This document shows positions 26,501 to 38,882 of a stretch of DNA of 64,000 nucleotides, one piece after another. This DNA is from Telmatactis stephensoni (taxonomy: Eukaryota; Cnidaria; Anthozoa; Actiniaria; Isophelliidae), in NCBI GenBank assembly GCA_029948255.1, contig JALIZF010001808.1, forward strand, positions 248,001 to 312,000, read 5' to 3'. The notes beneath the pieces are model-generated. The model was given only the letters and a program-made list of their open reading frames with translations. It did not search any database and was not told where the DNA came from. A program made the position numbers and the translations under genes. How positions within the stretch are numbered: the stretch's first letter is position 1; each line of letters starts with the position of its first letter.

Positions 26501-29500
26501 AGCAAATAGCAAATCCTTCCCGACGTTTCCATAGTAACGTTGCGTTGCTATGACAACTTCAACGTCATGGATGACGAAAAGAAAGAAAAAAGGAAGACGA
26601 TGGGATAAAAGCCCACACCGGCTTTCAATGTACACTTTTATTGAGAAATATAAAACTCTCGCGAAAAGAGGATGCCACGAGCTTGACACGTGTCGCGCGC
26701 GTTGCATGAGCCTCGTGGCTGATGCGATTTGAGAGTAATAAGAGATTTCAATAGATATCAGATCCTTTTGTAAACTTTTCAATTCATCGTCTATATCATT
26801 ATCATAGTTGTGAAAACATACGATCAGGCTTTCGAGTAATTAGCTTCTCACTTTTCTTTGCACTTGTTTGAAAAGTTCTTTGTTTTGGACCTAAAGAAAC
26901 AAAGTATCTGAAATATATGACAACTCCAAAAGAATATGAATATAATATTCACAGTTCTGATATATTTCGCCTTGTTTTAAAGCGCTTAGAAGCTGCCTGT
27001 GAGTTAGTTTGACAATACAACACTCCTCATGTAGCCTTTATGAAGTCACTTCAAACACTGAACAAGCGGTTTTGGTTTTTTTTTCGTACGAGGGTAATTA
27101 AACCCGAAGAAAAATCCTGAAATTGATATACTAAAATGAACTTTCATAGAGAAAAGCTTCAAGGAACAAGCCTTCCTTCGACTTTCAATCAATCTTAGCA
27201 ATCTGAAGCTAGCTTTTAACAACAACAGTTTTAATAAGTCCATTATCATAGGATTTGGTCAGTAAGCTTATATCTTCTTTTTTCAGAAAAAAAAACTTGG
27301 CGGGAAAAGATCAAAGACCGCCATAAAAACATCTTACAATGAAACACTCAGAATATTCATTCATTAGGTCACTTCTCCACTCATAATCCTCCTTTTTAAT
27401 TATCATCAGAGCAGCCAAGGCCTCAAGCTAACAAGATTAGTATTAGATAAAAGCCGACATTGCAAGAACTTAAAAATATAAAAATCGGAACCTCAAATTT
27501 GCACGAGACTTTTAACTTCCCATTTTCTTGGTAAATTCCTCACAAGAATATAGAAAGTAACATAGTTTACCCATAAAATTACAGTTTTTGTTTCTTTTTC
27601 TGTGTTTTAATTATATGTCTTGGGGCTCTAAATTTTATGCGGTAGTTATCGAAGAGATGCTAAGAAATTGCTATTGTATGATTCTTTATGTATTTTCATA
27701 ACATTTAAGTGTTATTTAGAGTCGGTTACAACGTGAAAGACATAAAAAATGTTTATTGAAACGGACTGTCTTATATATCGCCCGAGGTTGAGCAACACAA
27801 AAAATTCCGCTCAGTACCGATTTAAATTAGCTTATTAACATGAATAATGGTGTGAAACTAATTAGAGTTCGATTTGTACTCAGGGAATTTCTTGGTGGAA
27901 CTTCAAGTAAAGGACGTTGACTTTCTGAGTTTTCTATTACAGTCCGTATAGTTTTACAAACAACGATAAGTTATGAGCCTTTCTGTCTGACATACTACTG
28001 AGCTTTAACAATCTAATCTAACATCACAAATAAACGTATTATTTGAATACTTGAAAAAAGTATTTTTCTTTTTCCAAAGATTGTGATCATCTTCTACAAA
28101 GTGCTATTCCAATATCACCAGATAATATTCAAGGCTCCCTAGTGATTCAAAGCGAACAAGATCTTTGTTTTACTCGGTGAATTAAAACTACAACACGCGC
28201 GGTAAATCACTGTTTCGAAAAAACTAAGAAAAGGTGGGGAAAACGTGGTTTTTAATCCTAGAAAGAGCAACAGATTAACGGCATTTCCTCGAATCTTAAA
28301 TATGTCTTGTCACTGCGTTTTTACTGGTATCTGAGAGTTTTAGAGTTTCTATGTAAAACATCCACAACACTTAAATTAGTTCTTGGCGCTTTCAATTATC
28401 TTCTAAGATGAGATTATGACTAGCCTACAAGCTGATTATCTTTGAGCTTTACAGACAAAAGGCCCAAAGGAAAATTGTCCTCATCAGAGATATTTTCACG
28501 GTGGGATAGCACAAGAAAGCACAAACTGTTTTCCAAACTTGTAATTGAACACTTTAAATTTCGGAAGGGAGATTGCATCGTGTTTGGAGAAGACAGCAGG
28601 GAATAAAAAGTTTGATCAGCGGGATTTCTTCAAAGAAACAATCTCTCTTGATACCCCATACGTATTTGAGATATTAGAGATAAAGGCACTAAACAGTTTT
28701 GATCGAAATTATTAATAATGTTGGATTGTTCTCTGGCTTTGTGAGGGAGTTTGTCTAGTCTTTGTCTGATTTGAATTTATGCTCTTGTAGAATAGTGAAA
28801 AGAAAGCAGAGAGGAAAAGTACGGAAAAAAAGATTCTTTTCTGAGATAGCCAACGAAATTAAGATATCAGAGTTTTTTCTGTCGTTTTTGAGGGATAAAA
28901 ATAGATTAAGAAGAACTGAACTTAAAAGGCTTTGGCGCATACAATGGCCAACTTTTTTTTACGTTTTTTGGAGTTCCTCATTCTTGTTTCATTAGTCTTG
29001 TGTTTTTTTATATCCATCCAAACACGTGGCTCTTAGCAATGGTAGATTTGTACTAGCTTCACTTACTATTTGTCAAAGTAGTCGGATGAATTTTGGCAGC
29101 AGATACCGGATGTGTTTTTACGCTTTTTTCCGTGAGTACATTTAGAATCGACAACAAAAAATTGACATGTAGGACAGTTTTAACTCAAGGCAGGCCTATA
29201 GTGGTAAAAATAGTTTCATCCAAGAGGAAGGTGTTACTAGAACAGCGGAAACTAGCAGAAATCAAGACTTTTGATGCCTATTTTCGCGTTAGTAAGGAAT
29301 GTAATTGGTTTAAACACTAGTGTGGTGTTAACACGTTTAGCGTGTGCTTCTTAGGTGAAAATAATCGAGTTGTTTTGTATGCATGTGTGATATCTATGAC
29401 ATTTTATGAAGCGTTAAGCTTTTAGCAAGCCAAAAACACGGTACCAAGGATGTCATTGTTGTGTGAGTTGCATCTCTATTGACCGTTATTGAGCCTTTAT

Positions 29501-30600
29501 TTATCTTGTATTCAAAGACGGGAAATTAAGGACAGAATGTTTCTTTACTTTGAGCGCTAGTTCCTGTCGTTCGCACGCGATCACATTGGTTTTCGCGCGC
29601 TTTTGATACCCTTTTCGATGTGATATCGCCGTGGGCCGTCCTCATCTAGAATAATGTTAATTTTATCTTTTTACCGATGTACAACCAAAAAGCAACAGAT
29701 ACCAAAAGACGACTTGAATTGAATATCTTTTTGTTAAATAGCTAATAGAAAACTGAAGTTAAAGTAAGCAAATCTGCTTTTGTTTATACTATAATTTGAT
29801 TGTTGTTAATAGTCTATGGAAAGTGTGGTTTTATGTGTTCGTCTGTTAATCGAGCTGAGAGCAAATGGTGCTTAAGTATCGCTTTTGGCTACAAGATAGA
29901 ACCATTAACGCTGGACCAATTGAGTCGGCCATCAAGACAAATTCATTGAACAAAGCGATAGCCTGATAGATTGAAGATAGATAGTCATTTGAAACAGTAC
30001 ACGCATATAAATAACCAAAGGCTATAGCTATGATACTTTGCTTGTTTTTGGAAATTCATCGCCGATTTCACTAGAAATGTTCAAAGTATTGTTTAAAATC
30101 ATTTACAATAAATTGAATTAACATCGACAGGTGTTCATCTAGCAGGGGTGGGCGTGGAATTGCTTGTTCAGATACGTCATTCCTGACAGGAGTGTGCGTC
30201 TAATAACCAAACAGCTAGCCTAGTTTACCTAGCGTGCATATCGTGATCGAGCGCGTGATGAACGTGTGCGTGAAAGTGGCTATGCGTGTACACGGACGTG
30301 ATAAAAAGTGATTATGTTTTATTGGTGTACTTTGAAGTTCCAAACAGTGAAATTCAAGCGTCAAAGTACAAAGTAATTGAGAGCTGGAAAGGAAACACAC
30401 CGAGATTAACGGAAAGCCGAAAAACGGTTTTTTTGAACTGATAAGGAAAACGGCTGCCGTCGGGCAATCGTTATCATGCAAGAATGTTCTCTTTTACGAA
30501 AAATGGGGTTCGTAATTTGTAAAAAAATAAACTTGGGTGGGAAATATAAAGAAATCTATGATAAGGCTTTGTTGTTATCGATAATCTCAGCTTGCTCCTT
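17545..30600. other. Gene-poor intergenic stretch upstream of the PEA3-type gene
   Basis: Apart from the CCAAT cluster near 17.9 kb I find no supported gene. The frames present (for example 22099-22383 and 25756-26007 on the plus strand) have no recognised domain, repeat or splice context. AT-rich sequence dominates, with scattered motif-level signals such as an X-box at 26544-26557. It may hold distal enhancers or untranslated exons of the ETS gene; nothing seen proves either. Confidence 0.5.
17890..17985 (-). promoter_or_regulatory. CCAAT-box cluster upstream of the PEA3-type gene
   Basis: Three CCAAT cores lie 345-440 bp upstream of the ETS-gene start codon: two as ATTGG on the plus strand (17892-17896 and 17926-17930, i.e. 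CCAAT on the gene's strand) and one CCAAT on the plus strand (17977-17981). Each sits in a TTGGTCA/TGACCAA context, which fits NF-Y-type sites. A-C-A-A-T motifs typical of SOX/HMG binding follow at about 17986-18000. Promoter function is inferred from motif clustering and position; the transcription start is not visible. Confidence 0.35.
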
Positions 30601-30604
30601 CAAT

Positions 30605-30798
30605 CCTTCATCCATCCATCCATCCTTTCATTCATTCATCCATTCTTTCATTCATTCATCCATTCATTCATTCATTCATTCATTCACTCCGGTCCGTATT
30701 CAAACATATCATCCATTTTTGGGTCAGTCAGTCTTCATTATTTCTTTCCTTCCTTCCTAATCGTTTGTTCTCTTTCTTTCTTACTTTCTTTCTTTCCT

Positions 30799-30882
<84 letters not shown>

Positions 30883-30950
30883 ACATTCATTCATTCATTT
30901 ATTCATTCATTCATTCATTCTTTCTTTCTTTCTTACTTACTTTCTTTCCT

Positions 30951-30986
<36 letters not shown>

Positions 30987-31038
30987 ACATTCATTCATTC
31001 ATTTATTCATTCATTCATTCATTCATTCATTCATTCAT

Positions 31039-31071
<33 letters not shown>

Positions 31072-31075
31072 ATTA
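30605..31075. repeat. Composite tetranucleotide array (ATTC / TTTC)
   Basis: About 470 bp of pure C/T/A tetranucleotides: blocks of (ATTC)n and (CATC)n alternate with (TTTC)n blocks, the longest TTTC run covering roughly 30800-30880. A block order of TTTC, ATTC, TTTC, ATTC repeats, indicating duplication of a larger segment. All frames are open through it and encode only Phe/Leu/Ser/His/Ile repeats, so the long open frames here are artefacts. Confidence 0.92.
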
Positions 31076-32982
31076 ATTTATTCTTATCGTTTCGTTTCTT
31101 GAGCTTTTCTTTCTTTTGATCCCTCCCTTTTAACGCAACAATTTAGCATATAAACAGTACCCCCGCACAATTTTCCAATTCGCATGATTTCTACACATCA
31201 GTTTCAATTATCGAAACCTTGACAAGGAGTAAACATGAACAAGAGAAAGTCACTCGATCTACACTGAAAGTAATCCAAACACTTATTGTGACCAGATGGA
31301 TAGGCGACTAAACGAGTGTATTTTTCTATGTACATTTCTAAATTTCAAAGTAAACTTAAGATATCATGAGTAAACTAGCGGACAAAGAAAGTGTACAAGT
31401 GACTGCTTGATTGAGCAGAAACAAGGACCTAAGTGCAGTATTTCTGAGCATCCGGTATCTTTAACCATTTAGGAATAATGGATTGCAAATAATATGAACA
31501 CGATTCTTAAGAAAAGAAATGCTGTCTGAAGTTACTTTTACATATTTGGTGCGGGCACACAGTAAGGCAAGTCAGTAAAAGTGGGAATGGTTCATCTTAA
31601 TTTACGATGTGGGAAATACAAACATTGCAATGTTTTTACACTGTCCAATTATGTCAATTGAAACTTAAGAAAATTATCTTTAAGTTTAAAAACTGAGATA
31701 AGATCCTCTCGATTGTCATGTGTGTTCTAGAAATGGCGAAGAGAGAGCGAACGTGTGTATTTTTAGAGTCACTTCAAGATAACACGATTTTTCTCTAGTG
31801 CATTCACTCACTTGAAATAAGTATTGCGTGGAGAGAGTTTGCTACTTAATTACTAACCACAGAGTTTGTATCATTGATTGCCACTAAGAAAATAGTTTAA
31901 ATATATCTCAGTGTAAAATATATCGAGATTTAATCTACAAAAAGTAACAAACGTTCCATAATTGCATCTGAAAACCCAGCGGAACATTTTAGTTCTGTTT
32001 ACAAAATATCGTAATTGCATAACATTAATGATATGGGAGATAAACTCAAATGGTTCCAATTGCCTATCAAGTCTCGTTAATTGCATAGATGTATGTCGGT
32101 TTTCTGTGTATGTAATCGATGAATTAAACCAAGACACGCAAATTACCCAGACAGGTGAATAAAGAACATCCGGTCAGGGACAGACTCCCACTAAACGCTA
32201 TCAATCTCTCTGTGTGTGCTAAAACCGGCCAATTTTGATGTCAAAAATTGAATTATCGTGAAGGACAAAAGAGCTTTACTTTAAGTCATGACTGGTTTAA
32301 TGACAATTAGATAATCTTAAATATAAGGCTTGTTTCTTTTCTTTTTGTCACTTATTCCATTCAACTTAAAAATCGACGAGCAAAAAGCAATTTCGATACG
32401 TGATCTGAAAGCTATTAGAGAATCTGCACATTAGAGGTTTTTTTCTAAAACTAAAACCTTTCAAATGATTATTGGTGCCTTAATAAACACATTTCCAAAC
32501 TTGTAACATACAGATCTAACATTCGAGAAAGATCTTTTCGGTTTGTTTTGCTTGTGTTTGTCTCCTTGTTAAAGGAAAATGAGTTTTTTTACGTGTTTGC
32601 TTGAATTAGCTTCATTACATTTTATCGATATTTTTTAACGATTGATCTTTGAGTCCAGGAAGCAACTAAACAATCATTTATTACTGTGCGCTACATTATA
32701 ATTGTGTGTGTTGCAAAAATATCTTAGTGGTTCGTAACTAAGTAACAAGTTACGTCACTAATTACTGCTTATATGTATCAATTTTAAGCCCGAGAGGGGG
32801 GTCGGGGGTCGGGCAAAAGTGGCGCATTTGTATTTTTTCAATAATTTGTGATAAAATTCCCAACCTGAGGAAAGAAAAATTAGTCAAATATGATCAAATT
32901 TCCCACCTGGACAGCAATACAATACCTCTTTTTGCATCCTCAACAGCTGACGTGGCTAGTGCCCAATCCCTCGCGCTAAAAG

Positions 32983-33199
32983 TATAGGTAAAGGTAAAGA
33001 GTCCTTACTTTAGGTCGGTAGCCGTCGTAATATTCACCAATTGACTTTACCCCCTCTTTCCATCAGTGCTCCGTTTTAAGGGTATTTAAGCTACACGGAA
33101 AGGAAAGAAGTCGAAACAAGGATGTGAGGTTACTGGGAATCGAACTCGGGACCTCTTGCACCGAAGGCCGCACATTAACCAACTGAACTGTGCGCTGTC
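32983..33199 (-). repeat. tRNA-derived SINE
   Basis: On the minus strand the 5' end reads GCGCACAGTTCAGTTGGTTA (A-box type) and then GGTCCCGAGTTCGATTCCC (B-box/T-loop type) about 30 nt later, the two RNA polymerase III promoter boxes of a tRNA. A body of about 130 bp follows with no tRNA acceptor closure. This fits a SINE, not a functional tRNA gene. Confidence 0.65.
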
Positions 33200-33348
33200 A
33201 AGTTAAAATGTCCTTACCCTGGGACAAGCCAAGAGATAACATTCCCCAGGGTGGGTACATCGAGAGCGATTAAATGCTCCACATATGCCTGACCCCAAAA
33301 TGCTGTTTTTCTCAGCTTTTACCTTTAAGAGAGAACAGAGTGTCGTGA

Positions 33349-33349
<1 letters not shown>

Positions 33350-33386
<37 letters not shown>
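33350..33386. repeat. ACA trinucleotide microsatellite
   Basis: About 12 ACA units followed by an AAAG tetranucleotide run (to about 33410). Confidence 0.9.
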
Positions 33387-33387
<1 letters not shown>

Positions 33388-34479
33388 AAAAGAAAGAAAG
33401 AAAGAAAAAGATACAATGCAGTTTCACAAACATAGTATTTCTGAAACTTTCTCAAACATGCTTTTGGATCAACTGAACAGTAATAAACTTAGAGCATTGA
33501 GTGGTACTATAAGTATAGTTCAATCTAGAATGTAGGAGTCAATGCCAAGGATATATCGGCTCCTTTTGATGTGCTATTTCCAGGACTTCAAGAGGCTACT
33601 TGTTATTTTTCCTCAAAACGTTTCAGTACGTTTCATCTATAGCTCATGATTAATGCCGTTAAGAGCGGAAAAGACACCAATAAACGAGTCCGCCACGACT
33701 ACGGAACTGACAAATCGTGTCCAACTCAAAAATGGCCAAAAATCAAATCAATCGTCAATAAAAAGTTGTCATTCGCTCGGCAGTCAACTCTGTTCCATAT
33801 TTGGGCAGGCATTACCTTATTTGGAAGTCACGTTGATCCATTTTTGCTGATTTTTCGGCAAAACGGTCGAAAATTTGACCAAAACTTGCAGAAATTGTAG
33901 CTATGAAACACATCACATCGTCCACCATCTTGAAAATTGCTTAGAAACCTCGCTTTTCAATAAACAGGAAACCCAATGGTAAAAACACAGGAAGCCCGCG
34001 AAAGGCAACAATTGCTTGACCCGGCTCACTGGCTTTTCCGTTCCCATAAACTCCAAAATTATCCAAGAGTCTCATTTGTTATTCTTGAGTTTGAAGTACT
34101 GTCAGAAATCTTGTTTTTAAGCATTTTTACTAAGAAAACGACTTTTACTTGTGTGAACTTACAAAAAGAGCGGGAATCCAAACGCGCGCGCGGGCAAACC
34201 GGAAATAAAATGTTCAGATTCTAGAAAAGACGAAAAAGGGTAAAAAATCCATATAATAATTCCTCTTTGGTTAATAAGAAGTAAACATTTCAATTAAGCA
34301 AACAAAGTGACGTATTTGCCAGTGTCTCTAAAGCTGCCGTAGCCACAAGCATGCTGTCACGTAGCCCGAGTAAACGTATATAAGTCTGAACGAAAGAAAG
34401 TAGGACATCCAGCGAGAGTGAAGAGAAAGAATAAAGTATGCAAGTATAATATTGAATGAAAAGGAGCATGACATGAGGA

Positions 34480-34790
34480 CTGAAGAAAGAAAGAAAGAAA
34501 GAAACGAAACGTAAAGAAAGAAGGAAAGAAAAGGAAAGAAAGAAAGGATGGAAGGAAGGAAGGAAGAAAAATGAAAGAAAGGAAGAAAGAAAGAAAGAAA
34601 GAGAAGAGAGAGGGAATGGAAGAAAAGAATAGGGAAGTAAAGATATAGATTAGATATAGATTATAATCAAAAACAAATCTTGGAGTGGGAGGGCAAGGAA
34701 TTAAGAAAGCTAAGAAAGGATCAAGAAAGGCAGGCAGGTAGGCAGGCAGGCAGGCAGGCAGGCAGGCACGGGCAGGAAGGAAGGAAGGAA
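34480..34790. repeat. Purine-rich tetranucleotide arrays (GAAA, GGAA, GGCA)
   Basis: The plus strand is almost pure purine from 34480 to 34625, with GAAA and GGAA units. A perfect GGCA run follows at about 34730-34767, then GGAA units. The tract sits 280-590 bp past the stop of the esterase-like gene. Confidence 0.85.
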
Positions 34791-35072
34791 TTAAAATAGG
34801 ACCAAATTAAAGAAAACAGGGGGGCCGACGAACATACGAACGACGGGACGCGGTAATCAAGACATCATGATGTAGTTTGCTGTATGTACACTTTGCCGTA
34901 TATTCTCGTAGAATCTTTACAAGAGAATTATCAGTCAATATTATTACATTGATAAGATGTCGTACATTGAATTAGTATTAATAATGCATGGAATTAGGCT
35001 AAAACCTTTCATATTTCCTAGGAGTAGACTCCGAAAACAGTCAAGTATTCTCTACTACAACTACAAAATACT

Positions 35073-36890
35073 TTATATGTTCACAGATAGTATGAAGAGG
35101 AAATACAATATGAAATAATCACGGGTATAACTAGAAATCCCACCACTAGGTTTAACAGCAGAGCATGAAGGCTTTTGTTTCATCATTTGAGGATAGTAAT
35201 AGTTCCAAAAAGCAGCTCTTGATCCATGGAAGTTACTAGCCATTTTTGCTACTGGTTTGCCATCAATACGCAAATAAACATGATTGGTTCTGTTGAACTG
35301 ATCCCACGTGATTCCATTCACAGGTCTTGGCGTGGGATTACCATATTTGGCCATGTTAGTCCACATTGTTACCATGGCAGCACTGACGTTGTAGTCTATG
35401 TCGTCATAGTGTGACGTATTATCTGGTGTGACTAGACCCAGGACATAGCGGGATGATGAACCGTGAGGGACGCCTGCCCATGAGGGCTCTGGGCTGAATC
35501 TGGACCTGTGGTCAAACACGAACATGTAGGTAGGGGCGTATTTGCTGTGCGCATTTAGAGCTGCAATGATCGGGGCTCCATAATAATAGTCTGAAGCCAA
35601 GTCAATTATACCTCGCAGCCTTGCTCTGTCGTCTTGAATTTCATACCATGGATAATATTCAAAGGCTAAGGCATCAAACAACATGTTTCTGTTCTTAGGA
35701 CTTCTCGGCTGTAAGGTGTTGGAGTGCGTCTCACAGTACTTGTTAAACATCTCGTGGTCGATGCCATTTGAGATGTTGGACACACCAAATACACTTTCCA
35801 GTTTTAGTCCCAGATAAAGTGACGATTCGTTAGCAGTTATCCCAGCTATCATGGGCACCTTAGCAAACAATCCTCGTCTTCTTAACGTGTCAGGTTTTCC
35901 TTGTAAAAACATTTTATCAACAATTGGTCCAAACGAAAATGTCCCTAGTCCCCAAGAACTAAACAAAGCATTAGCTTTCAAGAAGTTGTTGGGATTGTTG
36001 ATTTTCTGCAAACAATTAAGAAGTTCTTTGGTTTGTCTTTGATAACACCCCAGGTTCTCAGCTAAGGCTTTAGAATGTCTAATGGCACTCCTTGTGTTCT
36101 GAATAGGCCATGGAGAAATATCAAAACCACTTTCCAAGGCGACGCGATGGAACAGCCCTTTAGAGAGAGGAGAGAGCAAGTGGAAGCCAATAGATGCCGC
36201 GCCGGCACCGGAACCAAAGAGAGTAACTTCCCTTGGGTTGCCATGGAAATGCTGAATGTTCTCCTGTACCCATTTCAAGGCTTGTACTTGGTCTAGCAGT
36301 CCGTAGTTTCCTGAAAGTATCTTATCACCAGTAGCAATAAATCCCAATGGACCAAGTCGATACTGTATAGTTACCATAACGACACTACGTAGCGCGAGTT
36401 GATAGCCAGGCGAGAGGAGAGAACTACCCGAGTTGAAACCACCACCGTGAATGTATACCATTACAGGGTGGGCCGCTTTGAAGTCAGGGGCATAGATATT
36501 CAAATACAAACAATCTTCTGCAATGTTAGTCTTTGGGTCAAACGAAGGCCATACATTCCTATAATGCTTCGTATGGACTGTATCTTGAATACAAACATGA
36601 CCATACTGAGTAGCGTTATAAATACCAGGCTTCCAAGTACATGGAGGTACAGGACGCTTTAGTCGAAGTTTACCGACCGGCGGCGAGGCAAAGGGAACGC
36701 CAAGAAAAGTATTGATTCTTTTGACAGCCCCGTAGTTGTTTGGGAATTGCACATTAAATCCTCGAACTATTCCATACTTTGTCGTTACATAGACAGTCTC
36801 TCCTTGACAGCAAGTACCCACCACCAATAGAACGACTATTTTACAACAAAGAAACGACACGGCGTCGATTCCAGCCATTGATGAAGCCAA
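35073..36890 (-). CDS. Intronless cholinesterase-like protein with glycine at the catalytic serine position (neuroligin-like)
   Basis: A 605-residue open frame of the carboxylesterase type B (alpha/beta hydrolase) family. Residues 1-30 are a signal peptide with a hydrophobic core around 11-28. Family landmarks seen: FLGVPFASPPVG (62-73), EDCLYLNIY (125-133), the oxyanion-hole run IHGGGFNSGSS (147-157), GNYGLLDQ (194-201) and VPHG (474-477). The nucleophile elbow normally reads GESAG but here is GSGAG (226-230), so the serine is Gly228, as in neuroligins. The triad acid (Glu355) and His476 appear kept. Residues 592-603 are hydrophobic after a SGG-containing stretch, compatible with a short membrane or GPI-anchor signal. 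I infer a secreted or surface-bound non-enzymatic ligand or adhesion protein. It lacks the long cytoplasmic tail of true neuroligins. The absence of introns suggests either a lineage-typical single-exon esterase or an old retrocopy with an intact frame. Confidence 0.88.
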   Translation of the reverse strand: MASSMAGIDAVSFLCCKIVVLLVVGTCCQGETVYVTTKYGIVRGFNVQFPNNYGAVKRINTFLGVPFASPPVGKLRLKRPVPPCTWKPGIYNATQYGHVCIQDTVHTKHYRNVWPSFDPKTNIAEDCLYLNIYAPDFKAAHPVMVYIHGGGFNSGSSLLSPGYQLALRSVVMVTIQYRLGPLGFIATGDKILSGNYGLLDQVQALKWVQENIQHFHGNPREVTLFGSGAGAASIGFHLLSPLSKGLFHRVALESGFDISPWPIQNTRSAIRHSKALAENLGCYQRQTKELLNCLQKINNPNNFLKANALFSSWGLGTFSFGPIVDKMFLQGKPDTLRRRGLFAKVPMIAGITANESSLYLGLKLESVFGVSNISNGIDHEMFNKYCETHSNTLQPRSPKNRNMLFDALAFEYYPWYEIQDDRARLRGIIDLASDYYYGAPIIAALNAHSKYAPTYMFVFDHRSRFSPEPSWAGVPHGSSSRYVLGLVTPDNTSHYDDIDYNVSAAMVTMWTNMAKYGNPTPRPVNGITWDQFNRTNHVYLRIDGKPVAKMASNFHGSRAAFWNYYYPQMMKQKPSCSAVKPSGGISSYTRDYFILYFLFILSVNI

Positions 36891-38802
36891 CAGGAATGCA
36901 AGGAACCAGGTTGGGAATCGATTACTATAGAAGGACGCTAGTAAATAAACGTCACTCTTCCCTGTTATGCTTTCAAAAGGGCTCTCGATGACCTTCTTAC
37001 TGGCATCAGTTAACCCCGATAATAAAGCCTTCTATCGATTTCAATGGATCTAGCTTGAGCGGTTTTCCGAGAGCCAGGGAGAGATTTCTACGAGTGACTT
37101 GTGATTTGTAGTATTATTATATCAGCGCAGCTGTCATCACTTATACGACCCTTGGTTCATTGTAACACGATAACCTATTTGCTACTGCTTAGAAATCACA
37201 ATAACAAGAATCAACAGACAGTAAGCTCACCACATAATGTATGTGCATACTTTTAAAGCCAATATCCCAGGGCCTAGAACAAAGTTCACGGATGGTAAAG
37301 AACAGAGGGCTTATCTGACCACTGAGAATTGTATTTAGTACAGCTGTTTATACAAGAAAAAATGTTTTAATATGAGGAAAAAAGACCATTTTATTAAGAT
37401 GCAGACAACAAACTTACAGTGTAGGAATGTATGGGCTACCGCACTAAGAGTCGCGGTGTTTGGATCATGAAAATCCATAAATCAGTTCTTTTTCTTAATC
37501 AAAGTATCTCACAATCTAGAAACCATGATAAAATAGTATCTGCCTTTGGGAATTTCACAAACTGATTAGTAGATCAAGTCAGAACTGATCAATGTCAGCA
37601 ATTTATGTCGCATAGATTTTTGGCATACAGGTTATGATGCTAGCGCTATTCGCTGGCTAAAAACATTTTTATAAACGTGAAATTGTCAGTGCATTGGACT
37701 CAAAGTCCCATTTTTATGGCGTAAAAATAATCTAAATTGACTCTATCACAAGTTACGAAAAACGCTTGTTTTCTTATTATGACAAAACACACCATAGTTT
37801 TCATTTTATCGATGACCCAACCACAAGATATGATTTTTGCCATTCCCTGATAACCACAAGTTCTTGGCATTAGCCACAGAGGGCGTGGGGTCACAGGCGT
37901 TGTACCTGAGCCTGCAAACCAGGCGCACAATGTGGCGTTTAGGAACCGTTTGGTGGTTTAGGGAGATTCCTTAAAAAATTCCGAGGCGCAGGAGAAATAG
38001 AGATAAGCAAAAATAAGGACGGTGCGGAGGTCGGGTCGGGTGGAATAGAGAACGTGAGGGAATAAAAGACTTTCTCTGCATTCCCTTCTCCTCCTTGCAC
38101 TTCTCATTCCCCTCCACTGAAACGACAGCGAACGCCGCCCATTCTCGGAGACTCCGGGTCTCCAACCTGTTTTGGTGTCCCAGACAGCTACAGACATAGT
38201 CAGTCTTATTAACGTTGGTCTATCCAACTGAACCTACGTGCGGCAGCCTCCTGCGAAGACCTTGTGTGACGCCGCTTCCGAAATGAAGGGAACCGGAAGT
38301 GCCACACGGCGTCTGCGCAGTAGGCGAACATCCGCACTAATCCAAATAAATTTAATTTAAAAATGATTTTTAGTGCGGATAGGTCTTCCATCGATATTAA
38401 GACGGCGTTTTTCTTTTGTCTATAGGTGCGAAGTTAGAATGGACGTAGCTGAATGCGCTAGAATTATAATGACGAGTTTAACAAATAGATTAGGTTAACC
38501 GAATCCAAGTAATAAACTATCTGATGATGGACAGTGGAGACTGCCCGAAATATCATTTGTTTACAAAACTTCTCGTCATTTTGTTTATTACTAAATTAGC
38601 CCAGAAAAATATCTTTGAACAAATAGATTCCATTTTTCCGTGAGTCTGCACTCTAATAAATGCAGATGACGTCAAAATGTGGTGAGAACAAAACCGTAGA
38701 AACACCACTTTTATAACGTCTTCTGTGAACCTGTAAGAGTACAGACCCACGGAAAAATAGTCTATTTGTTTTATATATTCATCGAAACATTTCAACCAAT
38801 CA

Positions 38803-38882
38803 GAGCGCGCATACGATTACAATGACGTCATGTATGCGTGTACTGTAATCGCACACGGTTCTCGACCAATCAGAGCGCGCGT
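38803..38882. repeat. Duplicated CCAATCAGAGCGCGC motif segment
   Basis: CAACCAATCAGAGCGCGCAT and CGACCAATCAGAGCGCGCGT occur about 60 bp apart. A related CAGCCAATCAGCGCGCGCGT-like word occurs near 48378. I regard it as part of a dispersed short element family; a CCAAT-containing promoter function is possible but unproven. Confidence 0.45.

Noticed and set aside
30592..31119. 175- and 103-residue open frames rich in Phe/Leu/Ser/His/Ile
   Set aside because: They lie wholly in tetranucleotide repeats that are open in every frame; no start context or domain.
33115..33199. Possible functional tRNA gene on the minus strand
   Set aside because: A- and B-box words are present but no closed acceptor stem or proper anticodon arm; better explained as a SINE head.
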